From: Pinus tabuliformis
Lineage: Eukaryota; Streptophyta; Pinopsida; Pinales; Pinaceae
Direction of reading: 5' to 3'
Length of the DNA: 64,000 nt
NCBI GenBank assembly: GCA_031772625.1
Contig: CM062818.1
Coordinates: 1,677,800,667 to 1,677,864,666 of the forward strand
The notes beneath the pieces were generated by a model. It had not been told where the DNA came from. It searched no databases and saw only the letters and a program-made list of their open reading frames with translations. The position numbers were made by a program, and so were the translations under genes. Positions 22,726-32,827 of this stretch are shown here, piece after piece (the first letter of the stretch is position 1; each line of letters starts with the position of its first letter).

Positions 22726-23188
22726 AAATATGTTCTATTGTTTTTTATTTGGATTTTTTTTTGGGTCACTTATGATCACATTTGAATCCAAAAACTAAAT
22801 TGAACCAAAAGGGTCAAGTGGGAAATATGGAATCTTCATCTCCCATGTTATTAGTTTTAATTTGAATGTTTTCATTTACCAAGGATTATCATTATGGGAT
22901 GAATTATTCAATATTTTGTTATTGGTTAGAATTAATTGAGTGTTATATTAAGTATTGGATTAAGTTTTTCCCTCTTTGACAACATTTCCATGACAAACGA
23001 CTCCTCTTCTATATGCATCAAGGAAGATGATGAATGAATCTAAATGAAAACCAACATTTTCTAAACCACATTCAACTTTATATGATTATACATACTTGAA
23101 GAAATCCAACCTCCAAGACTCAATGGTCAACAATAAGGACCATTTTAAGGCAAGGTGCACACAATTAGACATAAATTTTAAATACTTG

Positions 23189-23443
23189 AGTTGTCTTTAG
23201 TGCGACTTTTGGAGTTTCCAGTGCTGGAATCCGGTGTAAAAATTTGTGGTGAAATCATGACTTGTATTATTTAAACTAGTTTTTTGACTCTGTATATAGA
23301 TTCAACACCCTGAAAAACCCCTAGCGCACTTCTATTGTGTATGGTTTACCTATCAAACTTGTGATTTCAATGAATTCCTGCTGGATTTTAGAGAAATTAG
23401 ACCATAAAGAAAAGCTTCCAAAAAGTCGCACTAAACACAACTC
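23189..23443. mobile_element. MITE copy in unit 2
   Basis: Same TIRs as 7893-8159 (GTTGTCTTTAGTGCGACTTT), about 12 bp shorter inside; flanking AATACTT duplication still visible. Confidence 0.65.
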
Positions 23444-24986
23444 CAATACTTAATAGTTGTAATTAAAATTTAAAACAAAATAAATATTAAAAGAAATTAG
23501 TTTATTAAAAGCATAGATATAACAATGTGGGATATGAACCTTGGTGGAGAGGGTAACAACTTCTCAAGCTACATAACTGATTACAATATCCTGAAGGATA
23601 TATTAAAATAAAATATTTTTAATAAATAACAAAGTTGAAAATAAAATAATGGGTATCTTTTATGACAATTTCAGTTTTCAATAGAAAGATTGATAATAAC
23701 AAGAACACATATGCATGAGAAATAAACATAAAAGTAAACCCAAACTATCTCAATTCTAAAGAATAGAATGTTGCAAAGAACATATTTTGCAAAAATCTAG
23801 GAAACTCCAAAACAAAAGCATATCACTAAAAACACTTGTGTTCTCCAAACTATGGTATAGTAAATATTGACATCACTTAACACTAGAATGGCCCTAGGTT
23901 TGACTTTGAAGAGCCTCCACAAGTGATTGAAAAAGGTTTATGTCAAAGAAAAGAATTAACAACAAATGAAAAGTTGTATCCAATTGTTCAAATAACACAC
24001 AAAACAGATTTTCATAGTTGCTTGATCTAAGAAAAAATATTTTTCGCTAACAAGAAAAAGTAATTGAGAACTTTAATAATTAACCTTACCACAGTGAAAG
24101 TTCAAAATTTAAAGAAAAAATCACTAACAAATTTCAAAAAAGTAATGAAAAATAAAAGTAATAATAACAATACGTCAAGTTTTGACGACTTGTATAAAAT
24201 CCCCACAAATTCCTGGAAAAATGTAAACAAACATTGTAAACTTCCATTTGTTTCACAAGATAATAAAATTGTGCATAATTTACACCCTTTGACACCCATA
24301 GAGTTGGAATTTGATGAACCCTCAACATCAAAACATAAAATACATCAAAATATACAATGTTGCTTCACAATCAAATTCCAATTTACTTCAATCAAGTTGA
24401 AAGCTATAATCTATTGCCTTTCATTAGTGAATTTACCTTTCCTTCTAGTCGAGCCTGCTTGCGCATCCTCTCGATGGTTAATCTTGAGCTTCTCTAGTTG
24501 AAACCATAATATAATTTGGAAACCAAAAAATTAAATAAACATCAAAGAAAACCTTGACATATAAAAAAATTCAAAAGATATGATAGTTTCATAACAAAGA
24601 AGGGAAATTTAGAAATTTTAAAAGAAATTTCATTTGGCTTATGTTGAGCGTAGATAACCAAATGTGTTGGGTTTTACATAGGCTCAGTACAGGTAGGCAT
24701 TGGTTTCATGAGATCATCACTACCAAACAAGTATCATAGAGAGATTTTACCACCAATTTTGTTGAAAACACAACCCATCTTTCAAATTCAGTTTTCCAAG
24801 TATCACTACAAGAAACTACAAGGAAATAGGTGATGCCCAATGTTGACAAAGATATAAAAAATGAGTGGTAAAGTCCAATGCATTTAGAAAAATTTAAGAT
24901 TAAGAAAAGGAGAAAGATCATAAATATATGTAGTCTTCAACATACGAAAAATAGAGGAAAAAGAGGCAGTCAATATGAGAGGTGTC

Positions 24987-26090
24987 TGTGGTGAATTAAA
25001 ATTATAAGTGCGGACATGAACGAATTCCTGTAGCCCGATAATAGGTCTAACCACAACAGATACATTATATGGAATATTTCCTTAGGTTAGAATCAATCGA
25101 GAGGGCCTACCTCTTGGTTTCTCATCCTACTTGATGGTGTCGTTGCTTGCTCACTCCATCGATCTCTCGCTTCCTTCTTCAAGCTCCTGAAACAAGTAAA
25201 CAACAACAACACACAAACATAATAGTAGACAAATTGCAATTCAACCTACTTAATGAGTCAAGAAGAATTAAGACATGGATATGTAATATTACAAAACATG
25301 TATGAAATCAATCAATAGTTGAATATATTAATATCAAAGAGAGATTACAACCATTCGTCTTGATGTTGCTGTCTTCCTTTGACAAGACTAGGTTCCCACA
25401 CACTTTTGCTAGCATTCCATGATAGCTTCAAACAAAAATAGTTTAAAGGCTCTTCCCTTTAGGTTTCAATCCAAACCAAAACACACTTCTCCCTCACACA
25501 ACTAGATGGCTACAACTAGTAATAACTTGCTTGTATAATCCAAAATAGTATACTCACACTAAGCCAAAAATTTTCACTAGCTTGTGCTTGGGATGAAGGG
25601 GGGTTTATATAGGAAACATGGATGGGAGATGGATCCTCTTCTCACGGGAGAAGGACTTATCCCTTGAGGTAGTTCCATCATTATAGGGGAAAGGATCCCA
25701 AGCTGTCATCCTCGACCCCATCCGACCAAACCATTTACCAGACTTCCGTTACGGAGCTTCTAGAGCTGGAAGCTTCGGCTCTAATTTAAAACACTTTCCA
25801 TAACAAGACCAAGGCGACTGGAACATAGCTTAGTAACACTATTCAGCATGGGGAATAGTTCTAATCTCTGCACATCTGCATGGGGGAGACAATGGACATT
25901 ACCTCCAGTCTTGTAAACTGGGAAAAATAGAAGTTTCAGGGAAAATGGTGCAAAAGTGAAATGATCTTCTCATGAAGAGGGACATAATGGGAGTTTTTTC
26001 ATGAACGCAAAGCATGCGGGGTTCACTGTAGAGGTCCTCCAGGATCAAGGAATGGGGAGTACGGGGACAGTGACAAAATGTTGTGTAACA
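24987..26090 (-). repeat. 3' LTR of element E, unit 2 copy (C2, 1104 bp)
   Basis: Same site as C1 and C3 (left flank GGTGTC). Minus orientation by the polypurine complement at 26091 and TATA near 25605. Confidence 0.8.
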
Positions 26091-26779
26091 AATTCCCCCT
26101 AAAGTGTGAAGGCTGAGCTGGAGTGAGGTATGAAATGATTTATAAATGAGTGTGGGGAACTGACCTGTTGTTGGAAAACCTACAAGCAAGTACAAATACA
26201 TATACATAAAATAAGATCTCTATCGAATGATACATGAACTGTGGCATGGATGCAGCCATCCAAAGAATGATCATGTAAATGGATCCAGGTATGGGTGTAG
26301 CCATCCGTCAAAAAGGTGTTAGAAAATTATATATTATAGAGCAATGGAACACATAAAATATATTGTAGAAATACAACCACAGAAAACAAATAAAACACAT
26401 AAAACAAGAGAGACACAGATATATGTGGTTCACCCATTTTGGGCTACGTCCACGGAGAAACAGACAATCCTTCCTTTTATATTATCCAGCAAGCTAAATA
26501 GATACAACCTACAACAGATCCATTGTAATTCGCTCTTCGCTCTCACACAATTTCCTCTCTCTTTCTCACTCAGATTACAGATCTCCATAGACACAATAAA
26601 ATTCCCTCATATATAGCGAGGGGTTTCCTTCCAGGGAAAAAACCCTAAATTAAACATAAATTCTACCGTCAGATCTCCACCTAATGAACGACCCAGATTG
26701 ACTACGAAATTACAACATTTTACAAGGCAATTTTACATCTATTTTAGCTTCGGGGTTGCTGCCCCCGATCCCCCTGCAG
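26091..26779 (-). mobile_element. Remnant of element E 3' end plus truncated LTR F (unit 2)
   Basis: 26091-26316 matches the E 3' region; LTR F starts TGTTAGAAAATT at 26317 and breaks at about 26779 against the DUF4283 fragment, as in unit 1 but with about 50 bp that unit 1 lacks. Confidence 0.65.
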
Positions 26780-27405
26780 TTGCTAATGTAATTGCCTATG
26801 CCATCAAGTATTTCCTCCTCCCAATATTCCTTTGGAAGAGAATACATCTGAACCCACATTTGGGGAACAAGGAAGTATTCCTTCTCCAGATTATACTGGT
26901 CCTTCCAAAATCGCATGAGGAGCCTCGAAATAGGAAAAAAATATGGTCCTCCTTAAAAAACCCTTGATTTGTCTTCTACGCTAGAGAAAATGACTGTTAA
27001 GAATCCTTTTTTCCTTTGCTCCAATTATATTTGACCTTGGAGGTTCCATTTATGTTGGATCCACTAGTTAGAGACTTTTTCAGAGGGCCATAATCTGATG
27101 AACTTGCAGATCAAAGCATGATCCTACATATATTAAATATATTTTTCGATCTTGATGGATTTAACCTCATATTTTTGATCTTGCATTGGTTTTGGTGAGC
27201 AGTTTTGTGGATTTATAGCTTACGAAGATACACCAGTGGAAGTTTCTCTAAGAAACCAGAAACCCCACTTTGTCCCACTACTCTATGAAAATGATGTTCA
27301 AGATGAGGAGATTGAAAGGGAATACCAATAGGTCTAGAATATTATGAACTCTTAAAACAATCTGACTAAAGGAGGGGGTAGAGCTCCCTCTTGTGAAATT
27401 GATCA
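26780..27405 (-). pseudogene. DUF4283-domain (LINE ORF1-type) gene fragment, unit 2
   Basis: Uninterrupted version of 11334-13033. The minus strand shows VLVFPFNLLILNI-type frameshifted 5' sequence and the DUF4283 core RFWKDQYNLEKEYFLVPQMW, then SLPKEYWEEEILDGIGNYI. Several frameshifts and stops show that it is not functional. It holds the empty sites of the solo D LTR (27087-27091) and, just upstream of its start, of the chromodomain Gypsy (27434-27438). Confidence 0.6.
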
Positions 27406-27735
27406 TGGATGGCTATGTAGAAGAAACGCTATGGTCATGCAACAACAACTCCATATAAGCACTTTCATATAAATTTATGAGATGAGAATTAAAAGTAACA
27501 ATCCACTTTGCCTAATTTATATTAATAGTATTAAGGAAATACAAAAATGAAAATGATTGCTACTCAATTGAATCCTAAAACATAAAAAATATAATGGAAA
27601 ACCATTGGACACTGGAAATTTATGCTTGCAGTTAATAATAAAGTTTGCAATTCTATTATCTATGTATTCAATTTAAGTATTGCATATAATACATATAATT
27701 TTGTGATATTTGTTATTGCTTGGTATACCTAAAGA

Positions 27736-28975
27736 CAATCACAAATTGTGGATTTATGTAAGGCTCGGATGTAGAAGGGGCACGTTGCAAAGGAGCAAGT
27801 CGAGCAAGAGCAACACGAATCACAGAGAAGCGGTAAGTCCCCTTCGCCCGCAACAGAGGAGGAATAACAATCTGAATAGGGTGACAGAGAATATGAGGAG
27901 AAGAGAACCCCATTTCAGATAAGGAAGTGCAGAGAGCAGCAGCAGGAGTGGGCTTGCAAGAAGTAGAAGTTGGATAAAATGTAGGTGGATCCCATGACCT
28001 TAACAGAGGGCAATCTTGATGAGATCAGTGACAAATTCCGAGATACTACACATGAGCTGCTGCAAAAATTCAAACAACAATACATGCAGACATTAGGGAT
28101 CATACAGAAGGATCTGCGCGAACTGTAGATCCAAACTAGAAGAATACAGGTGGGCATAGGTCAAGCGAGCATAGCAAAAATGAGCCTGTCACCTGGGACA
28201 AGTCAAGCTGTAGAACTAGTAAGGACAATGGACCTTTGATCAATTGCGCTACCAGAAGGTCCCTGCGAGTAGAATCGGCTGATGACCAAGTTATTTTGAG
28301 CACCCTTAAGGATGTCACATTGAACATTGCAGAGCTCCCCAACGAATTTCTTCATGCACTGCAAATAAGAGTAACCAGGGAATTGAGAGCTAGGGAGCAA
28401 CGCATTCTCAGTTTAATAAGTGAGTACTAGGTGAACGATGAACAAATGTTCATCAAGAAGATGCATGCCCTAAAGGAGAGAGATACTATCCAGGCACATA
28501 ATCCCAAGATGTTGGCTATGGTAGCAGAAGCATGCAAAATAGTGCCGGAGTTACACATACCTGAGGACGCACAACCGGAGGCCAAGATACGAAAATTAGC
28601 TGCAGGTGTCCGTGAGGCAAAGCTAGAGGTTGGGAGAGTTCAATTTGAACTCAACATGAAAATCACGGAGCTGCAACTCAAATCATAGCCTTCGACTCAG
28701 ATCGAGGTCATGGAGTATTGCAGAGCCACTATCAAAGAAGGAATGACCACTTCAGAGGCCACAGTCACTAACTGCTTGACCTTATTTGAATAGGTGATGG
28801 AATTAGTGACGACTCTATAGGAATAACTAACCCTAAAGATGTTGAACACGGAAGTTCACGAGCTACAAAAGTAGTATGATGAGGTCCCGACGACGGTGCG
28901 CTCAATTTCTATAGCACAGTGCCTCAACAGGTTGTAGGAAGGGAAGTAGCTCCGCACATAGGTAGAAGAAGCATG
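27736..28975 (+). pseudogene. gag-like coiled-coil gene of element A, unit 2
   Basis: Homologous to 19319-20550. Best-preserved part is 28431-28688 (KKMHALKERDTIQAHN, then EAKIRKLAAGVREAKLEVGR and FELNMKITELQLKS), a strong heptad pattern. Where unit 1 has TAG at 19508 and TGA at 19838, this copy reads CAG and CGA; conversely its LQK-TAG-YDE stop is CAG in unit 1. It ends at LTR B3a with its leader. No known family is recognised. Confidence 0.5.
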
Positions 28976-29100
28976 TTGGCTTGATGGGGCTTGACAAAGG
29001 TTCGAAGTTAAATAGCCAAACAAATCCCTGTACTACTGGCTCTTTCGGCAATAGCCCATGGAGCCCGGACTGAGGTCTCACCCAAAGCAGTATGGGGGTA
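28976..29100 (-). other. Leader of LTR B3a (minus)
   Basis: Reverse complement of the A-type leader, ending in the GAGGTCTCACCCAAAGCAG segment next to the LTR. It contains TTGGCTTGATGGGGC .. TAGCCAA, which is inverted in the leader at 30715-30829. Confidence 0.6.
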
Positions 29101-29917
29101 TGATGGAACCAAGTTTCCGCACCCTTGAGATGTTTGAGGTGTTGCTTTAGTCTAATTTCAAAGTAGCATCATGCAGGTCCCTCACGCTTTCTCCTGACCT
29201 GTGATATGTTCACGATTGGTTACAAACACCCTCATGCAGCCCTAACCAGGGGCCGTGGTGCTTTCGCACTGCTAAGGCAGCGATTTGTGCTTTTTCCTTG
29301 AGTTTTGTCGCGGATCTTATTATAATTGTTACCTAACTTCATGTAACTAGATACTTATCTTATATTTTCTTATTCAACATGTTCTTATGAGGTCACACAA
29401 CAATTAAACAGTAAACTTGCAATTTATACCTAATATACGTTAATGCATAAAACATGAAAAAGATACATAGAATGATAAGAAACTTCTATATATTATCTCT
29501 TCAATTAGTTATAGACTTGACTCACCCTGCGCACTCAGCTACAGGGGTACGAGCACTCAGCTGCTGATTAGTAGGCCTCTGCACACTGAGCTGCAGAGCC
29601 TTCTCCTACTCTATGACCTAAAGACTCGACTCTTCACTTCCACTTCGATTTAATTCTTCATCATTCATTCTCCCTACTTCTTCGATGTCACTTTACAACT
29701 TAGAGCCTTGCTCTATTTATACAATCCCAGGGTTCACGAACTATGGGTAGATATCTAAAGCCGACATTACATTACAAAAGTAAGGGCGGACAACCTTATG
29801 ACTCAATTACAACTTCACGCTCCGCGCCCACAAATCGCAGATTATTTACCTCGGACTTGGTCAAAACTTGGGCTTTAAGCCCCAAAACATGCCTTGGGGG
29901 GGCTTCCACGCCCAACA
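29101..29917 (-). repeat. LTR B3a (817 bp), 3' LTR of a minus-strand B element
   Basis: Most complete B LTR next to its own internal 3' end (29918 on). TATA complement CTATTTATA at 29712; GC-rich ACTCAGCTGCAGAG-type repeats about 29530-29600. Family B is clearly related to A (same ends and leader) but only about half of the interior aligns well by eye. Confidence 0.8.
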
Positions 29918-30176
29918 AGCCCCCAATGCAAACATTGTGACTCACCCTCGAGTCACTCTGTTGGTGTGGAGATCTTCGCTTGGAGACCTCCCAACTCTGC
30001 TCGGATTGCTGCAAGGTCGGTAGCACATTGAGTTGCTTCCTGTTGTATCTCCTGTACACGTTGTTCCGAGACCATGGTGTCAGAATTGCTTCCCTGTACT
30101 TGTTTATAATCTCGTGCCTTCTCGCGGCTCCCAGGAGCATGATGACTGAGGTCTCACCTGAAGCAGTATGGGGGGA
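29918..30176 (-). pseudogene. Internal remnant of B element: end of a gag-like coiled-coil gene
   Basis: On the minus strand this encodes SEQRVQEIQQEATQCATDLA and IRAELGGLQAKIS, the B-family counterpart of the A gag-like C-terminus (EEVKQEA.. VELGDLRNKI), followed by the GTGAGTCAC segment and a GGGGGC tract before LTR B3a. Its left-hand partner, the leader with AGCAGTATGGGGGGA, abuts LTR B3b. So the B element here has LTRs at both ends but an interior shrunk to about 260 bp. No other function is visible. Confidence 0.55.
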
Positions 30177-30714
30177 TGCTGGAACCAAGTTTCCACACCC
30201 TTGAGATGTCTGAGGTGTTGCTTTAGTCCAACTGTGAAGCAATGTCATGCAGGTCCCTTCGTGATTTCTCCTGACCTGAAATATCTTCGTGTTATAATCA
30301 ACCTCGCACAACCCAACCAGGGGCTATGGTGCTTTCGCACCGCTAAGGTAATGATATGCACTTTTTCCCTAAGTTTCTTTGTGGATCTTACTTATCTTCT
30401 TATAATATTTAGCTAACTTTGCATAACCAGATACTTATCTTATATTTTCTTATTCAACATGTTCTTATAAGGTCATGCAATAATTAAATAGTAAACTTGA
30501 AATTTATACCCAGTATACCTTAATGCATAAAACAAGAAAAAGATACACACAATGATAAAAAACTTCTCTATATTATCTCTTCAATCGATTACAGACTTGA
30601 CTCACCCTACGAACTCAATTGTAGGGGTCCACACACTCAGCTAAAGATTACTAGGGTTTTGTGCACTCAGCTACAAAGCCTTCTCCTACTCTACGACCCA
30701 AATACTTGGCTAAT
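30177..30714 (-). repeat. LTR B3b, truncated
   Basis: 5' LTR of the shrunken B element; breaks off after CTCTACGACCCAAATACTT and joins the leader of the next B LTR. Confidence 0.7.
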
Positions 30715-30829
30715 TAACTCCAAATCTGGGTTAGGCCCCATCAAGCCAACAAATCCCTGTACTACTGGCCCTTTCATCAAAAACCTGCAGTGTGCGGACT
30801 GAGGTCTCACCCGAAGCAGTATGGGGGGA
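30715..30829 (-). other. Leader of LTR B4 with a local inversion
   Basis: Bases 30716-30759 (TTGGCT .. AGCCAA) are the reverse complement of the equivalent 28977-29020 and of the equivalent in B2 (about 20549-20590), while the sequence to the right is collinear. Confidence 0.65.
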
Positions 30830-31656
30830 TGCTGGAACTAAGTTTTCGCACCCTTGAGATGTCCGAGGTGTCGCTTTAGTCCAACTGTGAAGTAGCGTCG
30901 CACAGGTCCCTTCGTGCTTTCTCTTGACCTACGATATCTTCACGATTGATTACAATCACCCTTACACAACCCTAACTAGGGCTTGTGGTGCTTTCGCATT
31001 GCTAAGGGACCGATTTGCATTTTTTCCTTGAGTTTCGCCACGGATATTACTTATCTTCTTATAATTGTTAGCTAACTTAGCGTAACCAAATAATTATCTT
31101 ATATTTGCTTATTCAACATGTTATTATAAGGTCATGCATCAATTAAATCATAAACTTACAATTTATACCCAATATACCTTAATGCATAAAATAGGAAAAA
31201 GATAAATAGAATGATAAGGAACTTCTCTATATTATCTCTTCAATCAGTTAAAAACTTGACTCACCCTGTGCACTCAGCTACAGGGGTCCGCGCACTTAGC
31301 TGCGGATTACTAGGCCTCTGCGCTCTCAGCTGCAGAGCCTTCTCCTACTCTATGACCCAAAGACTCGACTCTTCACTTCCACTTCGACTTAATTCTTCAT
31401 CATTCATTCTCCCTACTTCTTCAATGTCCCTTTACAACTTAGAGCCTTGCTCTATTTATACAATCCCATGGTCCATGGACCATGGGTAGATATCTAAAGC
31501 TGACATTACATTACAAAAGTAAGGGCGGACAACCCTATGACTCAGTTACAACTTCGCACTCCGCACCCACAAATCACGGAGCCTTTACCTCGTACTTGGT
31601 CAAAACTTGGGCTTTAAGCCCCAAAACATGCCTTGGGGGGGATTCCACACCTAACA
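30830..31656 (-). repeat. LTR B4 (827 bp)
   Basis: Complete B LTR inserted in the gag-like gene at the same place as B1 and B2; its right border joins the gag-like 3' part at 31657. Confidence 0.8.
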
Positions 31657-31955
31657 CAGCCCAACGGGAGGAGGTCATGGTTCAAGCCCGGTTGGGATCT
31701 TGGTTAGACAAAGCTTACCAAGTAACAACCAATATTCAGGAGAAGATAACGGGCTTACAGAAAACATAGCAAAAGATCAAGTTGGTTGTGGAAGGACTAG
31801 CTATGGAGTAGCTCATTGAAGAAGTCAAGCAAGAAGCTACGCAGAGAGCTGCTAAGGTAGCAGTTGTACAGGTGGAGCTGGGGGATCTTCGCAACAAGAT
31901 CATCGTGCTAGCCGAGTGACTTGAGGGTGGTTCACAAACTTTTTTGTTGGGGGCC
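31657..31955 (+). pseudogene. 3' part of the gag-like gene, unit 2
   Basis: Clearest copy of the C-terminal coiled coil: NIQEKITGLQK, LVVEGLAMEQLIEEVKQEA, VVQVELGDLRNKIIVLAE, then TGA. One TAG after LQKT interrupts it. It abuts LTR A3 after a TTGGGGGCC purine tract. Confidence 0.5.
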
Positions 31956-32827
31956 TGTTGGGATGGGGTCCCCTGGGTCAGTTTTGGGGTTAAAAACTCA
32001 AGCATTGATGTAAATGTCGGTAAAAATATGTAAAGTCTCTACAAATTATGGATGAAGAGAATGTAGATAGTTAGAAGTCAAAAGGGGGTTAGCCTCTTGT
32101 TTATGTAAAGTCAATTCGTTTTGAGATCTACACATGGTCCGTAGACCATGGGATTGTATGAAGAAAAGCTATAAATAGGCATATCTTAGAGAGTCTAAGG
32201 CAGTAATCAATAGTCTATTGATAATGGGTTAATAGAAGATAGCGTAGAGAAGTAAGTTGTAAAGGAAGAAAATGCTTTGCAGCTGAGTGCACAGAGGCCT
32301 AGAGTAGAGTCCGTAGCTGAGTGTGCGGACCACTACAACTGAGTGCGCAAGGTAGTTTTGAGTTTGTAACATCATATTGAATATCAATAAAGAAGACTGT
32401 TGGACACATTCATGTGGCTATCTGTTTACTTATGTTATTTATGTTTGTGATATATGCTGTGATGGAATAAATGTCTTTATGAAATATTGATGTAGTGATG
32501 TGTGAATTTGTTGCATAAGTCTTACTAACTGTATGCAATACCTGTTAAATATTTACGCAAATATTATAATACATTATGTGGTGTTTATTGAATACTTAAG
32601 TAGATCAAAGAGAATTCAGATCTAGGGTTGCTTTATGGTGCGCGTAAGTGGATTTTTCACCTGTTCAGGGTCCAAAAAACCCTATCGTAGACCTTCGCAA
32701 AGGTCTAAGGTTTGTTTAAGTGAAGTTGATGTGACAAGCCTTATGGGTTTATAGGTCTATGCGAAGGTAGATCTAGGGTAATAAAGACATCACAATTCTC
32801 TCTGGATGCGGAAACTTGGTTCCAACA
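31956..32827 (+). repeat. LTR A3 (872 bp), 5' LTR of unit 3
   Basis: Third member of the A LTR series; TATA at 32169-32178. Followed by the same leader (32828-32926), which preserves the empty site of the 2.96 kb insertion. Confidence 0.85.

Larger units (their letters stand above)
22048..24986 (+). other. Leader and non-coding internal block of unit 2
   Basis: Carries the same order as 3735-3833 plus 6796-9618 but without the 2.96 kb insertion. It has an extra 61 bp at about 24417-24477 compared with units 1 and 3. No other gene is recognised. Confidence 0.6.

Noticed and set aside
29796..30311. 171-codon minus-strand open frame
   Set aside because: It runs through LTR B3b, the internal remnant and LTR B3a, and is out of frame with the coiled-coil coding visible in the remnant.
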